Source: UBA10649 sp965227045 (GTDB lineage: Bacteria > Actinomycetota > Actinomycetes > S36-B12). Taken from it: a DNA stretch of 64,000 nucleotides. The stretch lies in NCBI GenBank assembly GCA_965227045.1, contig OZ245718.1, positions 2,914,001 through 2,978,000 on the forward strand, given 5' to 3'. This document shows positions 17,455 to 26,624 of this stretch, piece after piece (the stretch's first letter is position 1; each line of letters opens with the position of its first letter). The translations under genes and the position numbers were made by a program. The notes below the pieces were generated by a model. That model was not told where the DNA came from. It saw only the letters and a program-made list of their open reading frames with translations, and searched no databases.

Positions 17455-19259
17455 GTCCGTCACCGGGTCGCGCGGCGCCCATCGATCCGGCACGGGTGAC
17501 GCGACTGCGCGCGGGCGAGCTCACGGCGTCGTTTGTCGACGGCGACTTGCGCGACGTTCGGTGGAGGGGAGCCCAGATCGTCCAGCGCATGTACATGGCC
17601 GTACGAGATCGCTCGTGGAACACGATTCCCGCCACGTTCGGCAACTCGACGCTCGAGCGCGCCGACAACTGGTTCTCGCTCGAATTCGATGCGGCGAATC
17701 ACTATGAGGACATCGCCCTCACCTGGCACGGGCACATCCGCGGTGACGCCGATGGATCGTTGTCATACGCATGGACCGGCCAGGCGCTCGGCGACTTCGA
17801 GTACTGCAAGATCGGCTTGAATGTCCATCACGCGCTGGACGCGTATGCGGGCAGGTCGTTCGCGATCAGGACGACCACGGGTCCCGTCGAGGGACGATTC
17901 GACGCGGATATCGTTCCGCAGCTGGTCCGCGATGGCAGCCTCACTGCGATGACCGACTACTTCGACGAGCTCTCCGTGAGCATCGATGGCGCCGATGCCG
18001 TGTTCGCCTTCGAGGGTGACCTTTTCGAGTTGCAGGATCACCGCAACTGGGCCGACGCGAACTGGAAGTCCTACGGAACCCCGCTGTCGTTCGGGTTCCC
18101 GATGGCGATCGCGGCTGGCGAGGAACGTGGACAGACGGTGCGCGTGCGCGCTTCGGGGGCAGGAGTCGAGATCCCGGACGAGTCGGCGCGTGTCACGTGC
18201 TGGCTGGACGATTCCTCGTTCGCCCGGCTGCCGCGGATCGGGCACCTGTGGAACAGGTCCCTCAGCGAGAGCGACGTGGCCCTGCTGCGAGCCACCCGTC
18301 CCGACCACGTGCGGATCGACCTGCACGCTGACGCCGATGCAGGCACCCGGATCAGCGAGGTCACCAGTCTGTGCTCGGAGCTGGCGTGCAACCTCGAGGT
18401 GGCCGCCTTCCTTCGACCGGATTTCCTGCAGTCCGATGCACGGGCCGCGGCTGGGGCAATCGCCCGACTGGGTGCGCCGGTCGATCGTGTTCTCGTACTG
18501 CAGGAGTCGGGAGGCTTCAGCGAGTTCGGCGGAGCGGCCCCGCCGGAGCTCGCGGCGGAGCTCGGCCGAGCATTGACCGGCGCAAGCGTTGGTGTCCCCT
18601 CGATCGTTTCCGGCACACCGCAGTCCTTCAACGACGTGAACCGCGATCGCCCGGACTACTCCGCGATCGACGGGATCGTGTTCGCCTTCAATCCACAGGT
18701 CCACGCCGCCGACGACGACTCGCTCCTGCAGAACACGAAGGCGGTCCCCGACATCGTCGACTTCGCCCGACGCCTGTTCGGCGACGTCGACGTCGTGCTG
18801 TCGCCGGTGGACCTGATCGGAGTCAACGGCCCGTATCCGGGCGGCCCGATGGCCCCTGCAGGTCGCGCTGCGAACGAGGATCCCCGCCAGTGGGGCCGGT
18901 TCGGTGCGGCGTGGACGGTCGCGGCGCTTGCGGAGATGGCGCGGTGCGGAACGACTTCGGCAACCTTCTTCGAACTCTCAGGACCGCGCGGGCTGGTCGA
19001 TGAAGGCGACGCATCCGACGTCTTCGCGTTCTTTCGCGACCTCGCGCTCGTCCGCGACTGGCCGATGGTCGCCAGCGCTTCGTCCGCACCCCATCGCCTT
19101 GCGACACTGGCGTTCCGTCGCGGCGCGGACGTTCGCGCGGTCGTCGCGAATCTCACCGCCGATCGGCTGGAGTTCGCGTGGGACGACGCCGCTGCGGGCG
19201 ACAGCACTGCCCTGGGACCTTACGAAGTCCTCTGGTGCGACGTCGAGCCCAGGCGATGA
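17451..19259 (+). CDS. probable D-apionate lactonase (ApnL-like)
   Basis: A 602-residue cytoplasmic protein. The opening RLRAGELTASFVDGDLRDVRW, the central LFELQDHRNWADANWKSYG, and overall length match what I recall of the ApnL family, which opens D-apionolactone in branched-sugar catabolism. The match is from memory of motifs, not an alignment. It is translationally coupled on both sides, inside an importer-enolase-PrpD-lactonase-oxidoreductase operon. A lactonase for another aldonolactone is the main alternative. Confidence 0.6.
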   Translation: MSPSPGRAAPIDPARVTRLRAGELTASFVDGDLRDVRWRGAQIVQRMYMAVRDRSWNTIPATFGNSTLERADNWFSLEFDAANHYEDIALTWHGHIRGDADGSLSYAWTGQALGDFEYCKIGLNVHHALDAYAGRSFAIRTTTGPVEGRFDADIVPQLVRDGSLTAMTDYFDELSVSIDGADAVFAFEGDLFELQDHRNWADANWKSYGTPLSFGFPMAIAAGEERGQTVRVRASGAGVEIPDESARVTCWLDDSSFARLPRIGHLWNRSLSESDVALLRATRPDHVRIDLHADADAGTRISEVTSLCSELACNLEVAAFLRPDFLQSDARAAAGAIARLGAPVDRVLVLQESGGFSEFGGAAPPELAAELGRALTGASVGVPSIVSGTPQSFNDVNRDRPDYSAIDGIVFAFNPQVHAADDDSLLQNTKAVPDIVDFARRLFGDVDVVLSPVDLIGVNGPYPGGPMAPAGRAANEDPRQWGRFGAAWTVAALAEMARCGTTSATFFELSGPRGLVDEGDASDVFAFFRDLALVRDWPMVASASSAPHRLATLAFRRGADVRAVVANLTADRLEFAWDDAAAGDSTALGPYEVLWCDVEPRR

Positions 19260-20164
19260 CCTCCGTCGCGATCTTCGGTGCCGGCCAGCTGGGCACCAGC
19301 GTCGCGCGCTTGCTGCGCGCTCGCGTCGGATACGAGGTGCACGGGCCTTTCGGTCGGGACGACGCCGCAGCGGCGCTCGACAGCGGCGCGGATGTCGTCA
19401 TCATCGCGACCACCACGCTGCTTCGCGACGTTGCTGACGACATCCGGCGAGCCATCGACCACGGTTCGAACGTCCTGGTCTCCGCCGAGGAGGCGGCCAA
19501 CCCATACCGTGCCGACGCAGGGATCGCGGCGGAATTGAATGCGCGCGCCGTGGATCGTGGTGTCTCCATCGCCGGGGCAGGGGTGAATCCTGGACTGATC
19601 TTCGACGGGCTGGTCCTCACCTTGCTCGGCGCCGTCCCGGAGGATGTGACGATCAAAGTGCGCCGCACCGTGGACATCTCGGGCTTCGGTCAGACCGTGC
19701 GCCGGCGGATAGGAGTTGGCATCTCCGAGGCGCAGTTCACCGAGGACGTCGCGTCCGGTTCCGTTCTCGGCCACGCGGGCTTCCCGCAGTCGATGTCACT
19801 CGTCGCCGACGCCCTCGGACTGACAATCGACCGAATCGATCGCTCCCTCGAACCGGTCATGGATGGCGAGATCACAGCCGGTGTCAATCAGGTCTACGTG
19901 GCGGTCGTCGACGGCGCGCCGTGGTTCACTGCTTCCTTCTTCGGCCATGTGGACCTCGCCTCGATCGGCCGCGATGCATCCGACGACATCGAGTTCCTCC
20001 GCGGCCCCGACGTCATCCAGTCGTTCCACGTGAGTCCGGGCATCAACGCACAGGTCGGTTCGTCGAACATGGTGGCGAACTCGGTCGACCGCATCTGCAC
20101 TGCTGAGCCCGGTTGGCGCACGATCGCCGACCTGCGCCCCGCGGCACCGAAGCGACTGGGATAG
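19256..20164 (+). CDS. NAD(P)-binding oxidoreductase, dihydrodipicolinate reductase-like
   Basis: A 302-residue protein with an N-terminal Rossmann motif VAIFGAGQLGTS and a DapB-like layout. The segment GAGVNPGLIFDGLVLTLLG is typical of the 2,4-diaminopentanoate dehydrogenase/DapB-like group rather than true DapB. ATG 19256 overlaps the previous stop (ATGA). It ends the operon that starts at 11240. Its substrate is not known; in this context a keto or aldehyde intermediate is possible. Confidence 0.7.
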   Translation: MTSVAIFGAGQLGTSVARLLRARVGYEVHGPFGRDDAAAALDSGADVVIIATTTLLRDVADDIRRAIDHGSNVLVSAEEAANPYRADAGIAAELNARAVDRGVSIAGAGVNPGLIFDGLVLTLLGAVPEDVTIKVRRTVDISGFGQTVRRRIGVGISEAQFTEDVASGSVLGHAGFPQSMSLVADALGLTIDRIDRSLEPVMDGEITAGVNQVYVAVVDGAPWFTASFFGHVDLASIGRDASDDIEFLRGPDVIQSFHVSPGINAQVGSSNMVANSVDRICTAEPGWRTIADLRPAAPKRLG

Positions 20165-20168
20165 CAGA

Positions 20169-20187
20169 CCGTCGAGCGCTCAGACGG
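20169..20187. terminator. possible bidirectional hairpin between convergent genes
   Basis: CCGTC and GACGG arms flank the inner palindrome GAGCGCTC in the short gap between two convergent genes. No T-run is present, so function is uncertain. Confidence 0.3.
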
Positions 20188-21016
20188 CCAGCCTGAGCAG
20201 CACGAGGAGTCCGACGAAGGCGATCAGGCTGCCGACGACGATCCCGTGGTCGGGCCTGGACCGGTGGCGGATCCACTCGAGGCCGATGACTACCAAGGGC
20301 ACCGTGGCAAGGATGGACTGGATCACGATGACGTTGCCCCGCTGGATGGCCAAGATGGTGAGCACGAAGCTGGCCGTCACGAACGCGGCTCGGATGGCGA
20401 GCGGTGGGATGTCGTGCCCGCGCAGATCCTTGGGCGGGAAGATCGCAATGAAGACGATGGCGGCCAGGGCAGCACGAACGACGTAGGTCTCCGGGAGTCC
20501 CACGTCGCGAACCGCGAGCATCGCGGTGAGGACTCCGACCATGCCGTTGCACAGTCCCATCACCAGGAGAATTCCTACGACTCCTGCAGAGCCGATGCCG
20601 TCGAAGGATCTCCGCAGCGGGATCAGCGCGCCGAGCATCAGCGCCGTCGCGCCGATGACCGTGAGGGGAGTGATCAGGACGCCCAGGAGCAGCGGAGCGG
20701 CGATGAGCGTCGCTGCGGGCGACAGCGCCTGGCCGACTGCGACACCCGACGCGCGCCCGCGGGTTATCAGCGCGAACATGCACGCGGTCGACGCGCAGAG
20801 AACCACGACGGAAGCCAGGTGGATCGCCAGTATCGCCGGCTCGAAGGTGTGCCAGTGCGGACCGAACGGGATGAACGGGATGACGAGGAGCGCGTTGATC
20901 AAGAACAGCGGTCCGACGACCTGCCACGCGGGCATGCGGATGCTCAACGACTTGGTCAGGAAGGTTCCGGTCGCCCCGCAGAGAGTTGCCGCGAGTGCCA
21001 GGGCGACGACCAGCAC
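20180..21016 (-). CDS. EamA/DMT-superfamily permease
   Basis: A 278-residue very hydrophobic protein with about ten membrane segments, two EamA halves, and the motif GATGTFLTKSLS at the N-terminus. GTG 21016 is chosen because it lies just before the first hydrophobic segment and 10 bp after the CoA-transferase stop; a longer frame upstream is the shadow of that gene. It probably exports or imports a small metabolite across the inner membrane. It shares an operon with the CoA-transferase at 21027. Confidence 0.8.
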   Translation of the reverse strand: MLVVALALAATLCGATGTFLTKSLSIRMPAWQVVGPLFLINALLVIPFIPFGPHWHTFEPAILAIHLASVVVLCASTACMFALITRGRASGVAVGQALSPAATLIAAPLLLGVLITPLTVIGATALMLGALIPLRRSFDGIGSAGVVGILLVMGLCNGMVGVLTAMLAVRDVGLPETYVVRAALAAIVFIAIFPPKDLRGHDIPPLAIRAAFVTASFVLTILAIQRGNVIVIQSILATVPLVVIGLEWIRHRSRPDHGIVVGSLIAFVGLLVLLRLAV

Positions 21017-21026
21017 GCGCGGAGCT

Positions 21027-22163
21027 TCAGAGCTCGATGTCGCGCGGTGCCCAGGCGGGGGATCCGCGGCGGATCTGCGGCCTGACCCCGTCGAAGGTGA
21101 GCGGAAGGCCCGGCACGGTGAGGGCATTGCCGTCATCCAACGGGATGTCGAGCATGACCGAGTTCGCTTGCGCCTGCGGGTCGACGAGGAGGTGCTCGGG
21201 CAGGAATACCGCGTCGACCGGGAGGCCGGCTCGGCCCAGGCGATCGGCGAGTTCGACGGCCGACGATGTCGAGAGTGCGGACTCGAGCTCGTGCCTGAGC
21301 ACCGCTGAGTTGCGCGATCGATCGGCGTTCGTCGCGAATCGCGGATCCGCGACGAGTCCATCGAGGTGGAGGACCGAGCACAGCTTCGCGAACTGGGCAT
21401 CGCCGCCGATGCCGATGCAGATGTCGCCCTCGCCGGTGGCGAAGATGCCATAGGGGGAGAACGCTGGATGCCCGCTTCCGTGCCGCCCGGACGGGTTGTC
21501 CGAGACCTGGTTCGCGGCGACGTGGTACGCCACCCAGTTGGCCCCCGTCTCAAAGAGCGAGGTGGTGACCGCACCACCGACTCCGGTCTGCTGCCGGCGG
21601 AAGAGCGCGGCTACCACGCCCAGCGCGAGCCACGTGCCCGCACCGACGTCCAGGATCGAGACGCCCGCGCGCACTGGCGGGCCGTCGGGCATTCCGGTCA
21701 CGCTCGCGATTCCGGTACGGGCCTGCAGGACGGCGTCGTAGCCCGGCTTGTCCCGCTCGTCGCCCTGCGACCCGTATGCCGACAGTGTCGCGTGGATCAG
21801 TCGCGGGAACCTGGCCCGTAGAGCGTCGGAGTCCAGGCCGTACTTCTCGAGCTTGCCTGGCCGCAGGTTGCACAAGAACACGTCAGCGTCCGCGAGCAGG
21901 CCGTCCAAGCGCTCGCGGTCGGCCTCGACGCGGATGTCGAGCACTATCCCCGTCTTGTTGCGGTTGACGACGTGAAAGTAGGCCGACGACTCGCCCATGA
22001 CCGGCGACATTCGCCGGCAGTCGTCTCCGGTCGGGCCCTCGACGTGGACGACGTCGGCGCCGAGGTCGGCGAGGACTGCGCCACCGAACGGGGCGGCCAC
22101 ATTTGAGGTGAGGTCAATGACCCGCACTCCGGACAGCGGATTCCCTTGCTCAAGGTCGGCCAT
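21027..22163 (-). CDS. family III CoA-transferase (CaiB/BaiF type), second copy
   Basis: A 378-residue CoA-transferase with VIDLTSNVAAPFGGAVLADLGAD, HVEGPTGDDCRR, NRNKTGIVLDI and the catalytic-Asp segment PGYDAVLQARTG. It is distinct from the copy at 8712. No ribosome-binding site precedes ATG 22163; TACTAT on the minus strand (22170-22175) ends 6 nt before it, so a leaderless transcript is likely, with the operator just upstream of the -10. Confidence 0.9.
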   Translation of the reverse strand: MADLEQGNPLSGVRVIDLTSNVAAPFGGAVLADLGADVVHVEGPTGDDCRRMSPVMGESSAYFHVVNRNKTGIVLDIRVEADRERLDGLLADADVFLCNLRPGKLEKYGLDSDALRARFPRLIHATLSAYGSQGDERDKPGYDAVLQARTGIASVTGMPDGPPVRAGVSILDVGAGTWLALGVVAALFRRQQTGVGGAVTTSLFETGANWVAYHVAANQVSDNPSGRHGSGHPAFSPYGIFATGEGDICIGIGGDAQFAKLCSVLHLDGLVADPRFATNADRSRNSAVLRHELESALSTSSAVELADRLGRAGLPVDAVFLPEHLLVDPQAQANSVMLDIPLDDGNALTVPGLPLTFDGVRPQIRRGSPAWAPRDIEL

Positions 22164-22177
22164 TCTGCGATAGTACC

Positions 22178-22189
22178 GGAAACGTTACC
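22178..22189. promoter_or_regulatory. LacI-type operator between CoA-transferase 2 and esterase genes
   Basis: GGAAACGTTACC lies between divergent genes. On the minus strand it sits just upstream of TACTAT, the candidate -10 of the CoA-transferase. It could control both directions. Confidence 0.72.
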
Positions 22190-22222
22190 AAGGTAGCGTG
22201 AGGGGAACTCACCGGAGGATTC

Positions 22223-23152
22223 GTGCCCTACGTCGATCCTGATGTCCAGCGCCTGCTCGACCAGTTTGATCCAGCAGCGCGGGACTTCGCGTCGCTGACC
22301 CCCGCGCAACTGCGGGCGAACGCCGAGCTCACCGTCCTGGACATGCGTGAGCCGATCGAGATCGCCTCGGTCACGAACCTGATGATCCCTACCGGCGCCG
22401 GCGAGGTCCACGGTCGCCTGTACCGCCCCACGCATGACGGAAGTGAGCCGCTGTTCGTCTACTTCCACGGTGGTGGCTGGGAACTGGGTTCCCTCGAGCT
22501 TCCTGACCGACTCCTGCGGCGCCTGGCCCAAGACTCCGGCTTCGCGATCCTCAGCGTGGACTATCGACTGAGCCCCGAGCACCCGTTCCCCGCTGGTTTC
22601 GACGACTGCTACGACGCCACTGCGTGGGCGGCCGCGCACACGGCGGAACTGGGCGTGGGTTCTGACTGGCTCGTCGTCGGGGGAGATTCCGCTGGCGGCA
22701 ATCTCGCGGCGGGTGTCGCGCAGGCAGCACGTGATCGCCGAACCCCGCGCATTGATCACCAGTTGCTGATCTATCCGGTCGTCACCCCCGACTTCACCTC
22801 GGAGTCCTACGAATCCTTCGCGGAGGGATACTTCCTCACTCGTACGGCGATGCAGCACTACTGGAACATCTATACCGGCCCGGCTGCTCCCAGGTACGCA
22901 GACCTGCTGGCCGTCGACACTCTCGCCGGGCTCGCACCGGCAACGGTTTTCACCTGCGCGCTCGACCCGCTCTCGAGCGAGGGCGAGGTCTACGCGCGCG
23001 CCCTCGATGCGGCCGGGGTCCCGACCACCTTCACCAGCGTCGGCGGGCTGATTCACGGAATCTGGTACCGGGACGGGGTCAGCACCGCGGCGTACCGCTT
23101 TGGCTTGATGCTGGCCGACGCACTTCGCAACTCGCAGCCAATCATCAACTAA
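22223..23152 (+). CDS. alpha/beta hydrolase, HSL-type esterase
   Basis: A 309-residue hormone-sensitive-lipase-family hydrolase. The oxyanion motif HGGGW (residues 87-91) and nucleophile elbow GDSAGGN are visible, followed by Asp in CALDPLSSEG and His in GGLIHGIWY as the rest of the triad. No signal peptide is present. GTG 22223 follows GGAGG. It would cleave an ester, for example an acylated sugar, before oxidation by the Gfo/Idh enzyme encoded 25 bp downstream (inference). Confidence 0.9.
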   Translation: MPYVDPDVQRLLDQFDPAARDFASLTPAQLRANAELTVLDMREPIEIASVTNLMIPTGAGEVHGRLYRPTHDGSEPLFVYFHGGGWELGSLELPDRLLRRLAQDSGFAILSVDYRLSPEHPFPAGFDDCYDATAWAAAHTAELGVGSDWLVVGGDSAGGNLAAGVAQAARDRRTPRIDHQLLIYPVVTPDFTSESYESFAEGYFLTRTAMQHYWNIYTGPAAPRYADLLAVDTLAGLAPATVFTCALDPLSSEGEVYARALDAAGVPTTFTSVGGLIHGIWYRDGVSTAAYRFGLMLADALRNSQPIIN

Positions 23153-23177
23153 TCCTTCGTTCGACGGGAGCATCGTC

Positions 23178-24233
23178 ATGGCGCGCATCCGCGTGGGTGT
23201 AATCGGAGCTGGCAGCTGGGCAGTCGCCTCACACCTGCCGAACCTTGCTCTCGATCCCGACGTCGAGTTCGTCGCCGTCGCGCGAAAAGGTCCTGAGCAA
23301 CTTCAGCGCATCAAGGACAAGTTCGGTTTCGAGATTGCGTCAGAGGATTTTCGCGACGTGCTCGCCGCTGATATCGACGTCTGCGTTGTTGCCAGTCCTG
23401 CGTCGGTCCATCACGAGCATGTGACTGCCGCGCTGGATGCGGGCGCGCATGTGATGTGCGAGAAGCCCTTCACCATCGCGACCGACGAAGCGTGGGACCT
23501 CGTCAGCAGAGCGAACGAGCGAGACCTGCAACTGATCATCGCGTTCGGATCGAACTACCTGCCGATGGTGCAGCAGGCCAAGACGCTCATGACCGAGATC
23601 GGCATCGGAACGCTCGAGCAGCTCAGCATCGTGATGTCGTCGACGACCCGCGAGCTCATGACAAACACGGGGTCTTACCCCAACGCGGACCCCGACGCGA
23701 TTCCCGAGCAGGCCACGTGGACCGATCCCGCGATCTCGGGAGGCGGGTACGGCCAGGCGCAGTTGACCCATGCGCTCGGCCTTGGCCTGTGGCTGACGGA
23801 TGCGCGGGTGAGTTCGGCGTTCGCGTACCTCGGATCGCCGATGGACGCGCCGGTCGAGCTTCACGACGCCGTCGCCTTTCGCTGCGATGGCGGTGCGGTT
23901 GGGGTGCTGTCGGGTGGGTCATCGCACTTGGGCGCCAACGACAACAAGCACGCACTCGAGGTGCGTGCCATCGGCTCCGAAGGACAACTGCAGGTCGACC
24001 TCGAGCGCGAGCTCGTCTACATCTTCAAGGACGGCAAGGAGTACCGCGCGGACGTGGTCGACGGTGACGGGATCATCCACTGCAAGGGGCCGATCGATGC
24101 GCTGCTCGCTGCGGCGCGCGGTGACTTCACGGCGAATGCGTCGCCCGGCGAACTCGGTGCCCGAACCGTCGAGGCGCTCGACCTGGCATACCGGAGCGCG
24201 CGCACCGGACAGCCCCAGAACCGCGGGGCGTAG
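23178..24233 (+). CDS. Gfo/Idh/MocA-family oxidoreductase 1
   Basis: A 351-residue NAD(P)-dependent sugar oxidoreductase. It has the Rossmann motif VGVIGAGSWAVASHL, the catalytic Lys in HVMCEKPFT, and the substrate-domain segment SGGGYGQAQLTHALGL. Two close paralogues at 30713 and 40523 share almost every motif. Members oxidise a hydroxyl of sugars, inositols or glycosides. ATG 23178 has GGGAG 7 nt upstream. Confidence 0.9.
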   Translation: MARIRVGVIGAGSWAVASHLPNLALDPDVEFVAVARKGPEQLQRIKDKFGFEIASEDFRDVLAADIDVCVVASPASVHHEHVTAALDAGAHVMCEKPFTIATDEAWDLVSRANERDLQLIIAFGSNYLPMVQQAKTLMTEIGIGTLEQLSIVMSSTTRELMTNTGSYPNADPDAIPEQATWTDPAISGGGYGQAQLTHALGLGLWLTDARVSSAFAYLGSPMDAPVELHDAVAFRCDGGAVGVLSGGSSHLGANDNKHALEVRAIGSEGQLQVDLERELVYIFKDGKEYRADVVDGDGIIHCKGPIDALLAAARGDFTANASPGELGARTVEALDLAYRSARTGQPQNRGA

Positions 24234-24256
24234 TCGACCCTCGTTCGCGGATTTTG

Positions 24257-24298
24257 TTGACAACGATGACCCCGATGGTATCGTTTCCAGTAACGATA
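24257..24298 (+). promoter_or_regulatory. promoter with palindromic LacI-type operator
   Basis: TTGACA at 24257-24262, a 16-bp spacer, and TATCGT at 24279-24284. The operator GGTATCGTTTCC (24277-24288, reverse of GGAAACGATACC) overlaps the -10, and a wider perfect repeat TATCGTT/AACGATA spans 24279-24298. It drives the enolase-family gene at 24323. Confidence 0.77.
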
Positions 24299-24322
24299 CA
24301 CTGACTGCCTTCCGGAGGACCA

Positions 24323-25438
24323 ATGCCGACGATCGAGCGCATCGAGACCATTGCGCTTCGCGTTCCCCTGACCCATATCTACAAGGGGAGCTACTACAAG
24401 ATGCGGAACCGGTGCACGATTATCACCCGCATCCACACGTCGGACGGGATCGTCGGCCAGAGTTACAACGCGGATACCGACGAGGAGCAGCACGAGGTCC
24501 TCTCGATCATTCATGACGAGCTTGCGCCCCTGGTCACAGGACTGGACATCGCCCAGCCGGAACTGATCTGGCATTCGATGATCCCCGCCACTCTTGACCA
24601 ATTGCGGGACCGCGCGATCCCCATGCAGGCCATCGCCTGCGTCGACAGCGCCGTGTGGGATGCGATGGGCAAACTCGCCGGCCTGCCGCTGTGGCAGTTG
24701 TGGGGCGGCTATCGCGATCGCATCCCGGTCATCGCGATCGGCGGCTACTACGGCAGCAGCGAGGGCGACCTGGAACGTGAGTTGGAGTTCTTCTCGGGCG
24801 AGCATGGACTCGTCGGCATGAAGTTCAAGATCGGTGCTCGACCGCCGGCGGAGGATGCTGCACGCCTTCGCTTCGCCAAGTCGCGCGTTCCCGATGATTT
24901 TCTCTTCGTCGTCGACGCGAACCAGGGCTACACCGTTCCTGAAGCCCTTGAGTTCCTCCGTCTGATCGAGGACGACGTGCCGTTGCGCTGGTTCGAGGAG
25001 CCGACGCGCTGGCATGCGGACTGGCGCGGACTTCGCGATATTCGTATGCGCGGCAACGTAAATGTCGCTGCTGGCCAGAGTGAGATCAGCCGTGTCGGCA
25101 TGCGCGAGATGATGCTCAACGGCGCGATCGACGTGTGCAACTACGACGCATCGTGGGGTGGCGGGCCGACCGAATGGCGCCGGGTCGCCGCGCTGGCCGC
25201 GAGCTTCGACATCCAACTCGGGCATCACGAGGAGGCCCAGGTCGCCGCGCCTCTGCTCGCTTCGGTCCCGCACGGCACCTACGCAGAGGTGTTCTCACCG
25301 AACCGCGATCCGATCTTCTGGAATCTGCTCGCCAATCGCGGGGACTTCGTCGACGGTCACCTGATACTGCCGAAGACCCCGGGCTTTGGGTGGGAGCTCG
25401 ACGAGGACTTCATCGCGAAGTACACGGTCGACGCGTAA
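24323..25438 (+). CDS. mandelate racemase family protein, close paralogue of the 2070 gene
   Basis: A 371-residue enolase-superfamily enzyme sharing long stretches with the protein at 2070: MKFKIGA (KxK), DANQGYT, WFEEPTRW, AAGQSEIS, CNYDASWGGGPTEWRR, GHHEEAQVAA. All catalytic residues of the mandelate-racemase subgroup are present. ATG 24323 follows GGAGG. The two copies probably act on related acids or are alternative isozymes; a sugar acid dehydratase is the most likely activity. Confidence 0.85.
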   Translation: MPTIERIETIALRVPLTHIYKGSYYKMRNRCTIITRIHTSDGIVGQSYNADTDEEQHEVLSIIHDELAPLVTGLDIAQPELIWHSMIPATLDQLRDRAIPMQAIACVDSAVWDAMGKLAGLPLWQLWGGYRDRIPVIAIGGYYGSSEGDLERELEFFSGEHGLVGMKFKIGARPPAEDAARLRFAKSRVPDDFLFVVDANQGYTVPEALEFLRLIEDDVPLRWFEEPTRWHADWRGLRDIRMRGNVNVAAGQSEISRVGMREMMLNGAIDVCNYDASWGGGPTEWRRVAALAASFDIQLGHHEEAQVAAPLLASVPHGTYAEVFSPNRDPIFWNLLANRGDFVDGHLILPKTPGFGWELDEDFIAKYTVDA

Positions 25439-25526
25439 CACGATCGACTCGTTATGTCGACATTTTCATACCTTCAGGTGCGCTAGCCTTTCCCGCATAT
25501 CACTCTAGGGTTGGTGGGGGATCCAC

Positions 25527-26612
25527 ATGGAGCAGCGCGGCGTGGACGGACCGGTAACGATTCGCGACGTCGCCGAGAAGGCGGGCGTGGCGCTGTCCAG
25601 CGTCTCGCGGGTCCTGTCGGATCATCCCGATGTGTCATCGAAGATGCGCAAGCGTGTCGAGGACGCCGCGACAGAACTGGGCTACCAGCCCGACCTGCTC
25701 GCCCAGTCCCTGCGCAGCGGATCAACCCGCACGGTCGGCCTCGTGATCCGTGATATCTCTAACCCGCTGTTCGCCGTCATCGCCCGAAGGTGCGAGCAGG
25801 AGTTGCGCGGGGCCGGGTACTCGGTGGTCCTCGTCAATTCGGACGGTGACGTGGAAACCGAGGCGCGCAATCTGTCGCTTCTGCGCCGTCGGCGAGTCGA
25901 TGGCCTGATCGCCTCGCTGGAGTCCGAGACCGCGCCCAGCACTCAGGACGCACTGCGCCGGTTCCCCGGCCCAATCGTGCTTCTCGATCGTGACGTCGAG
26001 AACTTGAATGTCGGCGCCGTGCTGTGCGACCACTACTCGGGCTGCTACGCAGCGACTGCCGATCTCATCTCCCGCGGCCATCGAGGCATCAGTCTCATCA
26101 CTGGGTCGGTTGAGGTCCGGTCGACTCGTGAGCGCCTTCGCGGCTACCGCGCGGCCTTCAGGGATGCCGGTCTCGAGCCCGACGAGTCGCTCCTGTCGAT
26201 CGGAAACTTCGGCGACGACTACGGCAAGGCCGAAGTCATTCGTCTCACTGCACGCAAGCCGGCGCCGACCGCATTCCTCACCGGCGGCGTGCTGATCACC
26301 GCTGGTGCTCTTCGTGCGCTGACCCAGCTCGGTCGAACCCCTGGCGTCGACATCGCGTTGGTGGCGTTGGACGAATGGCCACTGTTCGACATCTCAGTGC
26401 CGAGCCTGGCGTCCGTCTCTCGCGATCCCAACGAGATGGGCACGACCGCGGCTCGCCTGCTTCTGGACATGCTCAACGGGTCCGAGCCGACCGCACTCAC
26501 CGTGCCGACCATCTATACCCCGCGCGAGAGCCTCACGACAATCGGCACCCGGCCGCGCAAGGCGGCTCCCTCGAAGGCTGTGGCAGCGAAGGCCAAGGCA
26601 GTAGTCGCCTAG
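25527..26612 (+). CDS. LacI-family transcriptional regulator of the cluster
   Basis: A 361-residue regulator. The N-terminal LacI helix-turn-helix TIRDVAEKAGVALSSVSRVL is followed by the hinge helix (PDLLAQSLRSGS) and a periplasmic-binding-like effector domain (VGLVIRDISNPLFAVIAR onward), with an Ala/Lys-rich tail. The operators around it have the central CG or GG core and GGAA/TTCC arms expected for this family, and it is the only DNA-binding regulator in the cluster, so it is the likely repressor with a sugar-derived inducer. No operator is seen in its own promoter region. ATG 25527 follows a G-rich ribosome-binding site. Confidence 0.9.
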   Translation: MEQRGVDGPVTIRDVAEKAGVALSSVSRVLSDHPDVSSKMRKRVEDAATELGYQPDLLAQSLRSGSTRTVGLVIRDISNPLFAVIARRCEQELRGAGYSVVLVNSDGDVETEARNLSLLRRRRVDGLIASLESETAPSTQDALRRFPGPIVLLDRDVENLNVGAVLCDHYSGCYAATADLISRGHRGISLITGSVEVRSTRERLRGYRAAFRDAGLEPDESLLSIGNFGDDYGKAEVIRLTARKPAPTAFLTGGVLITAGALRALTQLGRTPGVDIALVALDEWPLFDISVPSLASVSRDPNEMGTTAARLLLDMLNGSEPTALTVPTIYTPRESLTTIGTRPRKAAPSKAVAAKAKAVVA

Positions 26613-26624
26613 CCTGCTCGCTCG

